A stretch of DNA of 64,000 nucleotides from Leeia oryzae DSM 17879. GTDB lineage: Bacteria > Pseudomonadota > Gammaproteobacteria > Burkholderiales > Leeiaceae. Within the stretch, counting starts at the first letter, position 1, and each line of letters begins with the position of its first letter. The stretch lies in contig NZ_AQXU01000024.1 in assembly GCF_000376945.1 (NCBI RefSeq), positions 310,001 through 374,000 on the forward strand, read 5' to 3'. The notes beneath the pieces were generated by a model. That model made no database searches, had not been told where the DNA came from, and saw nothing but the letters and a program-made list of their open reading frames with translations. Positions 24,724 through 34,598 of the stretch are shown here, one piece after another. Made by a program: the position numbers and the translations under genes.

Positions 24724-25518
24724 ATGCAATCGATGAAATCATCCAAACGCGCTTTTTTGATCATGGCTTGTGTCATGACGATGCCTGCCTTTTGTGGTTC
24801 TTTCCAGACCCCCAAGCAATTGGTGGATGAATTCAACCAGCGCTTGCAAACCGGTGTCGAAGTATCTGACCAGCTCTGGTTCGGTGAAAAGACCTTGCCG
24901 CTGCCGCCCGGCAAATGGGTGGTGGTGGCTGGGGATGCTGAAACGACCAATACCACGATTCAGGGCGGTGGCACTTTGTACGATAGCGGTGCCTATGCTT
25001 CGGTCAGCCTGATCCAGTGGAACCCTGAGCACACCACGGTGAGTGAGCGTTTATCGTTTGCCGGCCAGATTACCCCGGCCAAGGGGAGCGGCTGGTACGA
25101 TAAAAGTGCCTTGTGCAAACCCTTGAAGTACAGCAGCGTTTTTAAGCAGGACATACGCAATAACTGGGAAGACAAGCAGGATTGCTCTGCCACTTACATC
25201 GATACCTTGCGTGCCGATGAGGCGGATGCCAGCCGCTTTGCCAAGAAGGAAGCGGCTGGCTACCAGCAACTGGGGGTACCGCTACCGCTGATCTTTATCG
25301 TGCACGGTACCTTCATGTCGAAATACATGAATGCGATGAGTATCCATTACGGCCTCAATATGGATGCGGCGTCGGACAAGCCCAAAGAGCTGGCGTACTG
25401 GAGTGACATGGACTGGAACAACAAATCGCTGGATGACGGACAGCAGGCATTTGTCGGCAAGGTGACATCCCTGGGGGATGTTTTGCGGACACAATTGAAA
25501 ACGGCGATCGGGTTTTAA
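24724..25518 (+). CDS. hypothetical secreted protein
   Basis: 264 residues with a signal peptide (SKRAFLIMACVMTMPAFCGS). FQTPKQLVDEFNQRLQTGVEVSDQLWFGEKTLPLPPGKWVVVAGDAE suggests a beta-rich domain. Later, PLPLIFIVHGTFMSKYMNAM resembles the HG(T/S) oxyanion segment of lipases, but no catalytic Ser motif is seen. Family not recognised. GCAGGAA precedes the ATG; a nearby Met4 is possible. Divergent from mtaD over about 260 bases of AT-rich DNA. Confidence 0.7.
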   Translation: MQSMKSSKRAFLIMACVMTMPAFCGSFQTPKQLVDEFNQRLQTGVEVSDQLWFGEKTLPLPPGKWVVVAGDAETTNTTIQGGGTLYDSGAYASVSLIQWNPEHTTVSERLSFAGQITPAKGSGWYDKSALCKPLKYSSVFKQDIRNNWEDKQDCSATYIDTLRADEADASRFAKKEAAGYQQLGVPLPLIFIVHGTFMSKYMNAMSIHYGLNMDAASDKPKELAYWSDMDWNNKSLDDGQQAFVGKVTSLGDVLRTQLKTAIGF

Positions 25519-25566
25519 TCCGTCGCCGTCGCCGTCATCGATAGTGATTGCGCTTTGTGCGGGGGG

Positions 25567-26046
25567 TTACCAGAGGGCTGATGCCGACAGGATGATGCCA
25601 TCTTCATCGACATAGACATAATCGTTCGGGTGAAAATGTACGTCTGCAAAATACACGGTCAGGTTCTTTTCGCCCACCCCGCGTTTGACGCTCTTGAGCG
25701 GGTGGGTATTCAAAGCGCGCACGCCGATGGGCAGTGCATTGATGGCAACGCTGTCGCGGATGCAGCCATTGACAATAATCCCAGCCCAGTGGTTATCCAC
25801 GGCCAGGGCCGCAATCTGGTCACCGACCAGCGCGCAACGCATGGAGGCGCCGCCATCCACCACCAGTACCTTGCCTTCGCCGGGTTCTGACAGTGCTGTT
25901 CTGACCAGTGAATTGTCTTCAAACAGTTTGAGGGTCACGATCCGGCCGTAAAAGCGCGGCTCGCCACCATAAGATTTGAAGATGGGGGCTGCAATCTGCA
26001 GATGCTCGCTGTGCGCATCACATAAGTCGGTGGTCAGAAATGCCAT
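25567..26046 (-). CDS. rraA: RraA-like protein (putative HMG aldolase / RNase E inhibitor)
   Basis: 159 residues. LTTDLCDAHSEHLQ at the start, GGEPRFYGRIVTLK, VVDGGASMRCALVGDQIA and GIIVNGCIRDSVAINAL match the RraA/HMG-aldolase family over full length. The Arg-Asp pair in GCIRDS is part of the metal-substrate site of the aldolases; in E. coli RraA inhibits RNase E. Both functions occur in the family, so the symbol reflects similarity only. Confidence 0.88.
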   Translation of the reverse strand: MAFLTTDLCDAHSEHLQIAAPIFKSYGGEPRFYGRIVTLKLFEDNSLVRTALSEPGEGKVLVVDGGASMRCALVGDQIAALAVDNHWAGIIVNGCIRDSVAINALPIGVRALNTHPLKSVKRGVGEKNLTVYFADVHFHPNDYVYVDEDGIILSASALW

Positions 26047-26098
26047 TTTTCTTTTCCTGAGTAAAGCCGCGGCAGGCAGGTGACCATGCTGGCGGTAA

Positions 26099-26815
26099 CT
26101 ATCTGTTTAACCCTTGAATCCACTCGCTGTAGATGTGGCGGGCAATACGGTTACTCTCCGGTATGCTTTTTTCCAGAGAGGCCAGAATACTGTCGGATGA
26201 CTGGACACTCTCGTGGTGCTGTACGGCGTTGATTTCGCTCTGTTCTTCTACAGCCCAGTGACGTACTTTAGCCGCATTTACCTCGCAATGGAACTGCATT
26301 GCGAGGTGTTTTTGACCAATCACAAAGGCTTGATGCGCCCAGTACGGACTTTTTGCAATCAGGCGTGCGCCTTCCGGCAGGGAAAACCCTTCGCCGTGCC
26401 ACTGGAACAGCGGTACGGTCGATTCTCCGCCCAGCCAGCGCTTGGCATCGGCAACATCCGGCATATGGATCTGGCTCCAGCCGATTTCCGGCATCGGTAC
26501 GGGGCCTACCTTGCCGCCCAAAGCCTTTGAAATCAGCTGCCCACCCAGACAATGTCCGATGACAGGAATGTCTTTGCGAATGGCTTCTTGCACCAGTGCC
26601 ATTTCCTGTTTGAGCCAGGGCAGGGTATCGTCATCATTGACACTCATGGGTCCGCCCAGCATGCAGTAGCCACTGAACGCATCCAGATTGTCTGGTAGCG
26701 GATCATGCTGGTCCATCCTGAACAAGGTCCAGGGAATCTGTTTTTCGGTCAGGAAATCGGCAAAGAAATCCGGTGTGTCGTGATGAACTTGCTGAACAAT
26801 GGCAACGGGTTTCAC
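26099..26815 (-). CDS. class I glutamine amidotransferase-like protein (GMP synthase glutaminase-type)
   Basis: About 238 residues. Nucleophile Cys89 is in IPVIGHCLGGQLI, and the partner His in MQFHCEV. GYCMLGGPMSVNDDDTLPWLKQE is typical of stand-alone class I glutaminases such as YfeJ-like proteins that hydrolyse gamma-glutamyl compounds. The long open frame begins at 26899, but similarity begins at VKPVAIVQQ, so the GTG at 26815, with AAGAGAG upstream, is chosen. Substrate unknown. Confidence 0.85.
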   Translation of the reverse strand: MKPVAIVQQVHHDTPDFFADFLTEKQIPWTLFRMDQHDPLPDNLDAFSGYCMLGGPMSVNDDDTLPWLKQEMALVQEAIRKDIPVIGHCLGGQLISKALGGKVGPVPMPEIGWSQIHMPDVADAKRWLGGESTVPLFQWHGEGFSLPEGARLIAKSPYWAHQAFVIGQKHLAMQFHCEVNAAKVRHWAVEEQSEINAVQHHESVQSSDSILASLEKSIPESNRIARHIYSEWIQGLNR

Positions 26816-27075
26816 AGAGACTCTCTTGCGGGTATATAACAAAATGGCAATGGCGCCGCTTATTGTCCGTATCTTTGGGGTTTGGCGCAGAAAACTCAAG
26901 TTGAAAACTGAAATTGTGTGTTGCAGATATACGAAGTAACACGCTGGCCGGCCGTATCGCCATCCTGCAAGCAGGGTGGATGGCAGAGCAGATAGCCAGC
27001 TGTTTTTAAAGGGTAAAAAACGGCGTATGCTAGACGTTAACGGCGCTGTTTACCCTTGATGGGCAATGGCTACGC

Positions 27076-28008
27076 TCACTGGCTGGGCGGCGGTGGCGGC
27101 ACGACCAGGTTGTTATCCCGCAGGTATTGCTGCACGTGCTCCAGAAAAGCGGCGACTTTCGGGGAAAGCAGCCGGCGCTGCGGATAAACAGCGTACAGGG
27201 TATCCAGCTGGTCATCCACCACGCTTTGCCAGTCGGGCAACACGCGGATCAGCGAGCCGGTGGAGAGTTCGTTCTGAATGAGTTTGTTGGGCAAGCGGCA
27301 AATACCCAGACCGGCCAGCGTCAGTTGCTTCAGGCTGCTGATGCAGTTGCTTTGCAAGTGACCGGTCGGGACGACTTTTTCGCGCTTACCGTTTTTCTGG
27401 AACTGCCACACCATATCGCGGTTGGTGCGGTTGTACGGGATGCAGTCGTGATTTTTCAGGTCTTCCGGCGTGGTCGGAATGCCATGCGACGCCAGATAGG
27501 CGGGGCTGGCGCATAAGCTGCGATCGAAACGGAACAGGGTTCTGGCCACCACGCTGGAGTCATGCGTATTCCCTTGCCGGATGGCGACATCGAAACCGAC
27601 GTCGATCAGGTTGAGATAATCGTCTGATAACTGCAGGTCGATTTTGACTGTGGGGTACTTTTTCAGGAAAGACGGAATCGCCGGCACAATGTACAAGGTG
27701 GTGAGTACCAGCGGAGCCGTCAACCGCAGGGTGCCGCTTGGCCGTTGTGTCAGCTGGTTGAGGACCGCGCTGCCGCTTTCGTGTGCTTCCAGCAGCGCTT
27801 GTGCGTGCGGCAAGTAGTGCCGGCCAGCTTCCGTGAGGGAGACATTGCGGGTGGATCGCTGCAGCAAGCGGGCTCCCAACGCGACCTCCAGTTGCTGGAT
27901 CTGGCGGGTCACCGTAGAGGGGGTAACGCCAAAACGGGTAGCGGCAGAGGCAAAGGTACTGTGCTCGGCCACATGTACAAAAAGCTGCACGGCTTGCAAG
28001 GTAATCAT
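27076..28008 (-). CDS. LysR family transcriptional regulator
   Basis: 310 residues. Winged helix at 1-60 (VQLFVHVAEHSTFASAATRFGVTPSTVTRQIQQLE) and effector-binding domain from about 90 (GTLRLTAPLVLTT). The C-terminus is a run of prolines (VVPPPPPSQ). It belongs to the CrgA/DsdC-like group with RVxxSLTEAG. Divergent from the aldehyde dehydrogenase gene and probably its regulator. Confidence 0.9.
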   Translation of the reverse strand: MITLQAVQLFVHVAEHSTFASAATRFGVTPSTVTRQIQQLEVALGARLLQRSTRNVSLTEAGRHYLPHAQALLEAHESGSAVLNQLTQRPSGTLRLTAPLVLTTLYIVPAIPSFLKKYPTVKIDLQLSDDYLNLIDVGFDVAIRQGNTHDSSVVARTLFRFDRSLCASPAYLASHGIPTTPEDLKNHDCIPYNRTNRDMVWQFQKNGKREKVVPTGHLQSNCISSLKQLTLAGLGICRLPNKLIQNELSTGSLIRVLPDWQSVVDDQLDTLYAVYPQRRLLSPKVAAFLEHVQQYLRDNNLVVPPPPPSQ

Positions 28009-28051
28009 TATTGCACTTTTGCTAATAAATAATTGCCATAATAGGGCTTGG

Positions 28052-28066
28052 TTGCAATGAGCGCAA
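28052..28066. promoter_or_regulatory. candidate LysR binding site
   Basis: TTGC-AATGAGC-GCAA, a perfect four-base palindrome that contains the T-N11-A core of LysR sites. It lies between the divergent LysR and aldehyde dehydrogenase genes, 68 bases upstream of the latter. Confidence 0.45.
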
Positions 28067-28133
28067 TGCTTATGATGCGTGTTATCGGTAGCGGTAGTGT
28101 ATAGGTGCTACACGTACATCCTGGAGAAGATTT

Positions 28134-29549
28134 ATGAAGCGCTATGAAAAACTGTTTATCAATGGTGACTGGGTTGAAGCCCATGGCAAGGGTTTTACCA
28201 CGCTGGTGAATCCGGCGACGGAAGAAGCTTTTGCCGAAGTGATCAATGCCGATCAGGATGACCTGAATCGCGCGGTTGCCGCTGCCAAGGCCGCGTTTAC
28301 GACCTGGTCCCAGACTACGTCGGATGAGCGTGCAGAATACATCCGCAAGCTGCAGAAAGCCCTGGAAGCCCGCAAGGAAGAACTGGCCGTGGCCATGTCC
28401 CAGAGCATGGGCTGCCCGATCAAATGGGCGCGCATCATTCAGGTGAACTGCGTGTCTGCTTTTGCCAAGTTTGCTGATCGCACCAAAGAGATGGACGTGG
28501 TGAAAGAAGTGAACAACTCGCTGGTGGTACGTGAGCCAGTAGGTGTGTGTGCCTTCATTACCCCATGGAACTACCCGCTGTACCAACTGATCGGCAAGGT
28601 TGCACCTGCGCTGGCCGCCGGTTGTACCATGGTGCTGAAGCCTGCTTCCATTACCCCGCTGCAAGACATTATCTTTGCCGAGTGCGTCAAGGAAATCGGC
28701 TTGCCAGCCGGCGTATTCAACCTGATCACCGGCAAGGGTGGTGAACTGGGCGATGCCCTGGTGACCCATCCTGATGTCGATATGGTGTCTTTCACCGGTT
28801 CTACCAATACCGGCGCACGCATTCAGCGCCTGGCTGCAGACACCATCAAGCGTGTTTGCCTGGAACTGGGTGGCAAATCACCATTGATCATTACCGAAGA
28901 CGCGCCATTGGCTGACGCCGTGCGTGGCGGTGTGCGTGACGTGCTGATCAACTCTGGCCAGACCTGCGTTTGCCAGACCCGTATGCTGGTACCACGCAGC
29001 CGCTATGAAGAAGCGACTGTGCTGGCCAAAAAGTTTGTGGACGAAATGCCGGTTGGCCCAACCGACAGCGAAGAGACCGATATCGGCCCGTTGAGCTCCA
29101 TGGCACAGCGTGAAACCGTCTTGAAATACATCCAGATTGGTCTGGACGAAGGTGCCAAACTGGTCACCGGCGGTCTGGAGCGCCCAGAAGGCTGTGAGAA
29201 AGGTGCTTACGTCAAGCCGACCATCTTCCGTGATGTGAACAACAAGATGACCATCGCCCAGGAAGAAATCTTCGGGCCGGTGATTGCCATGATTCCTTAC
29301 GATACGCTGGAAGAAGCCATCGAAATCGCTAACGACAGCAAATACGGCCTGTCATCCGGCGTTTGGGCGGCCAACAAGGAAGAGGGCCTGAAAATTGCCC
29401 GTCGCATCCGTGCTGGCCAGTGTTATGTCAACGGTGGCGATTTTAACTACGATGCGCCATTGGGTGGCTACAAACAATCCGGCAATGGCCGCGAATGGGG
29501 CGATTTCGGGATTCACGAATTCTTCGAAATCAAATCCATTCAGCTGTAG
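28134..29549 (+). CDS. aldehyde dehydrogenase family protein
   Basis: 471-residue NAD(P)-dependent aldehyde dehydrogenase. Catalytic Cys278 is in NSGQTCVCQTR, general base Glu244 in LELGGKSP, cofactor-site FTGSTNTGARI and PWNYPLYQ. Second Cys two residues after the nucleophile. ATG at 28134 follows CTGGAGAAG. Downstream terminator shows it is a single-gene transcript. Aldehyde specificity cannot be told from the motifs. Confidence 0.93.
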   Translation: MKRYEKLFINGDWVEAHGKGFTTLVNPATEEAFAEVINADQDDLNRAVAAAKAAFTTWSQTTSDERAEYIRKLQKALEARKEELAVAMSQSMGCPIKWARIIQVNCVSAFAKFADRTKEMDVVKEVNNSLVVREPVGVCAFITPWNYPLYQLIGKVAPALAAGCTMVLKPASITPLQDIIFAECVKEIGLPAGVFNLITGKGGELGDALVTHPDVDMVSFTGSTNTGARIQRLAADTIKRVCLELGGKSPLIITEDAPLADAVRGGVRDVLINSGQTCVCQTRMLVPRSRYEEATVLAKKFVDEMPVGPTDSEETDIGPLSSMAQRETVLKYIQIGLDEGAKLVTGGLERPEGCEKGAYVKPTIFRDVNNKMTIAQEEIFGPVIAMIPYDTLEEAIEIANDSKYGLSSGVWAANKEEGLKIARRIRAGQCYVNGGDFNYDAPLGGYKQSGNGREWGDFGIHEFFEIKSIQL

Positions 29550-29606
29550 TCTGATGTGTGTTGGGCGTTACGCTAACGGGTAACGCCATGTGTGGTTGGT
29601 CTCTAG

Positions 29607-29644
29607 GCCCCTTCATCGATTCCCCGGATGAAGGGGCTTTTTTT
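29607..29644 (+). terminator. intrinsic terminator of aldehyde dehydrogenase gene
   Basis: GCCCCTTCATC / GATGAAGGGGC with a short loop, followed by a run of seven T. It lies about 60 bases after the stop codon and before the convergent transglutaminase gene. Confidence 0.9.
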
Positions 29645-29658
29645 CGGCGGTGGTTTGG

Positions 29659-31614
29659 TCAGGGCCTGAAACTGCGAACGGCGGCCTCAAACTGCTGCAA
29701 GTCTGCCTGACGATCCGCCACGGTGGTTTGATATCGTAGCCGCAGGTAAAGCTGGGTGATCCGTGCGATCTGCGCTTGATGCTCGGGTAAGGCTGCGCCG
29801 GCCCGTGCAGCCAGATCTGCCGGCCCTTCGTGCCGGGCGCGTGTCAGCCCTTTGCGGGCCAGCGTATTGCAATACTGTTCATATAAACGTTGTTCCGGGG
29901 AGAGATGGCGCTTTCTGGGCCACAGCAATAGTGTCATGCCGGCCAGAATGATGCCGGACAAGACCGACACCATGACCCTGACCATGGTCTTGGTATCCCC
30001 ATCCAGTCCCAGTTGCTCCAGCAATTGCTTCTGGCGCTGCCGGTCATAGCTGAGCACCCAGCGGTTCCACTGATTGACCAGATTGTCGGCTATCCAGCCA
30101 AACTCCCGCAGCCAGCCCGCGCTGCGGGTATTCTGAATGGCCAGGCCACTGTCTGCGGGCAATACCTGCTCGATACCCCGTTCGACCCGTTCCGGCGCGA
30201 CGGCTGCTGTCGGGTCAACCCGTGTCCAGCCCTTACCGTCTAGCCAGACCTCGGCCCAGGCATGGGCGTCAGCCTGGCGGATAATATAGTAGTTGCCCAC
30301 CGTGTTGTATTCGCCACCCAGATACCCCACCACCACCCGCGCAGGCACGCCGGCTGCCCGCATCAGGAACACAAAGCTGCTGGCATAGTGTTCGCAAAAC
30401 CCTTTTTGGGACTGGAACAGGAATTCATCGACCGGGTCATCTCCCAGCTTGCCGGGGCGCAGGGTGTAGGCAAACGGCTTGCCGGCAAACATCTGCAAGG
30501 CCGCTTGAATGCGGGCTTCGGGTGCGGCATAGCGGGCGGCCCATTGCGCACCCAGGGCCGTTGCTCTGGGGTTGCCATAGGGTAATGCCAGAGCGAGCTG
30601 GCGAGTCAGGTTGTCGAGACGTTCCATGGGCCTTGGGCCAGACGTCGCCTGATAGCGTATGCGACCATCCGGTGGTGCAAACAGCAGGAATTCATCATCC
30701 ACACTGAACCAGCCGCGTTCCCGCAATTGCACATTCAGGCCAGTTTGCAGCAAGTACAGCCAGCGATGGTTTCCCTGCTCCAGGGTGATGGTGTAGTCGG
30801 TCCGTTGGCCGCTGCTCTCGATAGGGGGGCGCTGATACTGCCGGCGGAAGGCGTTTTGCCGCCAGCTTTGTCCGTCAAAGTCCCACAGGGTCAGTCCGCG
30901 CCAATACAGGGAAGACTGTGGCGGGCGCGGGCCGGAGAATTCGGCACGGAATGCAATGGCGGCGGATTGCACGACTTCGCTCAGGCTACCTGGGCTAAGG
31001 GTGTCGCTGACGCCGGACTGGGCGGTTTGCGCGGCGGTGCTGATCTGCCAGATCGGGTGCTCCAGCCGGGGAAACAGCACAAACAGGGCAACAACCATCG
31101 GCAGGCCATATAGCAGCAAACGGCCGATGTATCGTCCCGGCAGCATACGCCCAGCACCCGGGTGCGCCAGGATCAGCCAGTTACGCAGGGTGAATACGGC
31201 ACACAGTGTGACATATACCCCCAACCAGAAAGGCTGGTCATACAGAAACTGGGTCAGCAACACAAAGAAGTTTAGCTGACTGGCCAGCATGGCATCCCGT
31301 AATTGCCGGCTTTCCAGCCACTTCAGGCATGTAACGATGATCAGAATGGCGACCGCCACATCTTCCAGCGGGAAGCTGCCCAGCCAGGCAAGCAGAATGG
31401 TGGCGAGCACCACTACCAGGATCACCAGTCGGGTCTGGGCCACCGGCAAGGCGTTATAGGCTTGCTTCCAGCGCCAGAAACCCGTGCCGATCAGCACACC
31501 GGCGACCAGCAGCAATGGCCAGGGCAGATTCAAGACATGCGGCAGGCAGGCCAGTACCAGCTGCAGGCCCAGCAGGCCATACGCATGTTTCCCTAACTGG
31601 GGTGAGGTACGCAT
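29659..31614 (-). CDS. transglutaminase-like membrane protein (DUF3488 + transglutaminase core)
   Basis: 651 residues. About six N-terminal membrane helices (residues 10-165, DUF3488), an extracytoplasmic region with transglutaminase core (Cys of KGFCEHYASSFVFLMRAAG, His of ADAHAWAEVWL, Asp of WTRVDPTAAV), then a further helix near 550 and a soluble tail. TgpA of Pseudomonas has this layout. Last gene of moxR-DUF58-transglutaminase, a group thought to help assemble or protect envelope proteins. The ATG at 31614 follows AGGGG and lies five bases after the DUF58 stop. Confidence 0.9.
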   Translation of the reverse strand: MRTSPQLGKHAYGLLGLQLVLACLPHVLNLPWPLLLVAGVLIGTGFWRWKQAYNALPVAQTRLVILVVVLATILLAWLGSFPLEDVAVAILIIVTCLKWLESRQLRDAMLASQLNFFVLLTQFLYDQPFWLGVYVTLCAVFTLRNWLILAHPGAGRMLPGRYIGRLLLYGLPMVVALFVLFPRLEHPIWQISTAAQTAQSGVSDTLSPGSLSEVVQSAAIAFRAEFSGPRPPQSSLYWRGLTLWDFDGQSWRQNAFRRQYQRPPIESSGQRTDYTITLEQGNHRWLYLLQTGLNVQLRERGWFSVDDEFLLFAPPDGRIRYQATSGPRPMERLDNLTRQLALALPYGNPRATALGAQWAARYAAPEARIQAALQMFAGKPFAYTLRPGKLGDDPVDEFLFQSQKGFCEHYASSFVFLMRAAGVPARVVVGYLGGEYNTVGNYYIIRQADAHAWAEVWLDGKGWTRVDPTAAVAPERVERGIEQVLPADSGLAIQNTRSAGWLREFGWIADNLVNQWNRWVLSYDRQRQKQLLEQLGLDGDTKTMVRVMVSVLSGIILAGMTLLLWPRKRHLSPEQRLYEQYCNTLARKGLTRARHEGPADLAARAGAALPEHQAQIARITQLYLRLRYQTTVADRQADLQQFEAAVRSFRP

Positions 31615-31618
31615 GGGG

Positions 31619-32581
31619 CTACCCCTGCCATCTGGCCAGCAAGGCCAGGCAGTGGGCCAAATGTGCCGGCCCTTGGGCGGTTGACGTTTCTGTGTGCGGC
31701 AACGACAGGGCAAAGGCGTGGCCTGAGGCTTCTGCCATCAACAGCCAGGCCGCCAATCGGGAGAGTCTGGCTTCGGTCTCCATATTGGCAGGCGTATCTT
31801 GCCAGCGGATCAGGCTGCTGGCAGGTTGATAGATATCCCCGTAGCGGGTCAGCAGGTCATCCTGCTTGGCGCTGTGCTTCCAGGCAATGCTGCGCAGCGG
31901 GTCGCCCGGCCGATAGTTGCGAATCTGGTCCGGCGTTTCGTCATCCGGCTGGGTTTGCTGGCTTTCGGCACCGGCCGTTGCTGCGGTCGGCAGTGGCGGA
32001 GGGTGTTGCTCGGGAGCCGGATAGACGATGACTTCTTGCATCAGGTCTGCATACGACCAGACATGCAGCAACCGGAAGGGAAATTCTGCCGAGATGCTCA
32101 GCCGGCCTGCCGTATGGACACCGCGCGGCAGTTGGGGCTGGCACAGGCTGATCAGCGTTTCCTGGTGCGGCGGCAGATCGGTTTCCTGACTGACCAGCCG
32201 GGCATGGCGCAGTTGTACGCCAATGCGCATCTGTCCGTCATCGTGCGTCAACCGGTAGGGGAACACACCGGTTTCACCGGCAAAGATGGCTTGCGGCTGG
32301 GCCACGGCAATCCGTACATCCTGCAGGTTCCGGTAAGCCATCCACATACTGGCCAGGGCTACGCCGATCAGGGCAAAGGTCAGCATCAGACCCAGGCTCA
32401 GGTTGAAATTGAGCGAGGCCAGCAACATGGTCAGCAGCAAGGTACCAAACACAACGCCTTGCCAGGTTGGCAAGATGTACAGATGCTTGCGATCCAGTTT
32501 CACCCAGCCATCAACCGGTAACCGCTTGCGCTGAAGCCAGCGGGTGAGTTGCTGCGGGAGTCTTGCGGCGACGTCGTTCAA
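31619..32581 (-). CDS. DUF58 domain protein (MoxR-associated)
   Basis: 320 residues. Two membrane helices (HLYILPTWQGVVFGTLLLTM and LSLGLMLTFALIGVALASMW, within 30-80), beta-rich segment, and DUF58 signature IRNYRPGDPLRSIAWKHSAK near 220. The C-terminal half resembles a degenerate vWA domain. The start TTG overlaps the moxR stop as TTGA, indicating translational coupling. DUF58 proteins partner with MoxR ATPases. Confidence 0.85.
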   Translation of the reverse strand: MNDVAARLPQQLTRWLQRKRLPVDGWVKLDRKHLYILPTWQGVVFGTLLLTMLLASLNFNLSLGLMLTFALIGVALASMWMAYRNLQDVRIAVAQPQAIFAGETGVFPYRLTHDDGQMRIGVQLRHARLVSQETDLPPHQETLISLCQPQLPRGVHTAGRLSISAEFPFRLLHVWSYADLMQEVIVYPAPEQHPPPLPTAATAGAESQQTQPDDETPDQIRNYRPGDPLRSIAWKHSAKQDDLLTRYGDIYQPASSLIRWQDTPANMETEARLSRLAAWLLMAEASGHAFALSLPHTETSTAQGPAHLAHCLALLARWQG

Positions 32582-33513
32582 GGAATGGCTACTTCTTGCA
32601 GTAATTGCAGCATCACGGGCGCGCAGGTATCCAGATCACTCCCCGGCATCAGCCGGTGGCCGGCCACCGCGGTAAAGATTTTCTGGATGTCTTCCGGAAT
32701 CACAAAATGCCGGCCTTCCAGAAATGCCCAGGCCTTGCCAGCCTGAATCAGGGCCAGCCCGCCGCGCGGCGATAATCCGTGCAAGAACCGGCGAGGCTCT
32801 CGTGTGGCGGCAACCAAGGCCAGTACATACGCCGCCAGGGCTTCAGACACTTGCACATCATCAACCAGTTGCTGTAAGGCAAAGACATCGGTAGCCGATA
32901 AATGAGCGGTGGTCGCCTTAGTGTTGGCACCGCCAAGGTAGAGGGCTTTTTCTGCCTGAGCATCCGGATAGCCAATGGAGAGCCGCATCATGAAACGGTC
33001 CAGCTGTGATTCTGGCAGCGCGTGGGTACCAATCTGGCTTTGCGGGTTCTGGGTGGCGATGACAAAGAAAGGGTCTGGCAGGGTATGCGTTTCGCCATCG
33101 TGGGTAACTTGTCGCTCTGCCATGGCTTCCAGCAACGCACTCTGGGTTTTGGGGCTGGCCCGGTTGATTTCGTCAGCCAGCAAGACCTGGCTGAACAAAG
33201 GCCCGCGGTGGAACTCGAACCTGCCCGTGTCACGTAGGTAGACGGACACCCCGATCAGGTCAGCCGGTAGCAAGTCGCTGGTAAACTGGACGCGCTGGTA
33301 ATGCAGCCCCAGCGTGGTGGCCAGTGCATGGGCCAGCGTGGTTTTGCCCACCCCGGGCACGTCTTCCAGCAGCAGGTGGCCGCGGGCCAGCAAACCGGCC
33401 AGCGACAGGCGGATGACCTCCGGCTTGCCCAGCAAATGCTGCCCGAGTATGGCCAGAATACCGTTCACTTGCTGGTTTGCCTGCAAAAACGTATTGTGAG
33501 TTGGCTGATTCAT
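32578..33513 (-). CDS. MoxR family AAA+ ATPase
   Basis: 311 residues. Walker A GVPGVGKTTLAHAL (about 55-68), Walker B VLLADEINRASPKTQSALLEAM (about 115-136), sensor 1 FVIATQNP and arginine finger region ESQLDRFMMRL. MoxR ATPases act as chaperones, often for envelope or metalloenzyme complexes. First gene of the moxR-DUF58-transglutaminase operon; the promoter should lie in the gap to the divergent gene at 33574. Confidence 0.93.
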   Translation of the reverse strand: MNQPTHNTFLQANQQVNGILAILGQHLLGKPEVIRLSLAGLLARGHLLLEDVPGVGKTTLAHALATTLGLHYQRVQFTSDLLPADLIGVSVYLRDTGRFEFHRGPLFSQVLLADEINRASPKTQSALLEAMAERQVTHDGETHTLPDPFFVIATQNPQSQIGTHALPESQLDRFMMRLSIGYPDAQAEKALYLGGANTKATTAHLSATDVFALQQLVDDVQVSEALAAYVLALVAATREPRRFLHGLSPRGGLALIQAGKAWAFLEGRHFVIPEDIQKIFTAVAGHRLMPGSDLDTCAPVMLQLLQEVAIP

Positions 33514-33573
33514 CTGTATGTTTCTTTAAAGATCCGGCTGGGTATCAGTCAAATAGTCAATTATTCATATGCC

Positions 33574-33906
33574 ATGAATGTAATGGAAGAACATCACGCT
33601 GTAAATCAACCCTGTGTCTCCAAGGATGACCCAATACTGGCACTTCTGCAAAAAGAATTGTCAGCCAGGCTGCTTGGCAGGCTGTCACTTGGCCTGTTGC
33701 TGGTGCTGTTCGCCAGTGGCTTGCAGACATTGGACTGGTATGGCACCGGAAAAGTGCTCGGTATTGCCGGACTGGTGCTGATGGGGTGGGCGTTGTTTTC
33801 CGGCATGCGTATCTTGCAAGAATTGCGACGGTTATCTGCGCATGCGTCTGTTCCCTGGTCTGCCTTGCCGGTGCATGCGGCTGCCAGACGGCGGCGTGGA
33901 TGGTAG
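33574..33906 (+). CDS. small hypothetical membrane protein
   Basis: About 110 residues. Two predicted membrane helices (LSLGLLLVLFASGLQTL, 37-53, and GKVLGIAGLVLMGWALFSGM, 59-78) with a short cytoplasmic N-terminus and Arg-rich tail (HAAARRRRGW). No family recognised. The start is weakly supported: ATGs at 33574 and 33583 lack a strong ribosome binding site. Divergent from moxR. Confidence 0.45.
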   Translation: MNVMEEHHAVNQPCVSKDDPILALLQKELSARLLGRLSLGLLLVLFASGLQTLDWYGTGKVLGIAGLVLMGWALFSGMRILQELRRLSAHASVPWSALPVHAAARRRRGW

Positions 33907-34484
<578 letters not shown>

Positions 34485-34506
34485 TTCCCTGGTACGCATC
34501 ACCAAC

Positions 34507-34543
34507 AAAAAGCCCCTTGCGGATCATTCCCAAGGGGCTTTTT
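34507..34543 (+). terminator. intrinsic terminator of glnB (bidirectional)
   Basis: AAAAAGCCCCTTG / CAAGGGGCTTTTT, loop of eleven bases. T run on the plus strand and A run on the other side, so it can also end the convergent rdgC transcript. Confidence 0.85.
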
Positions 34544-34598
34544 GCTAGGTTGGTACGCCGGTATTGGATACCGTCATCCCTCCGGTCACGGACAAGTA

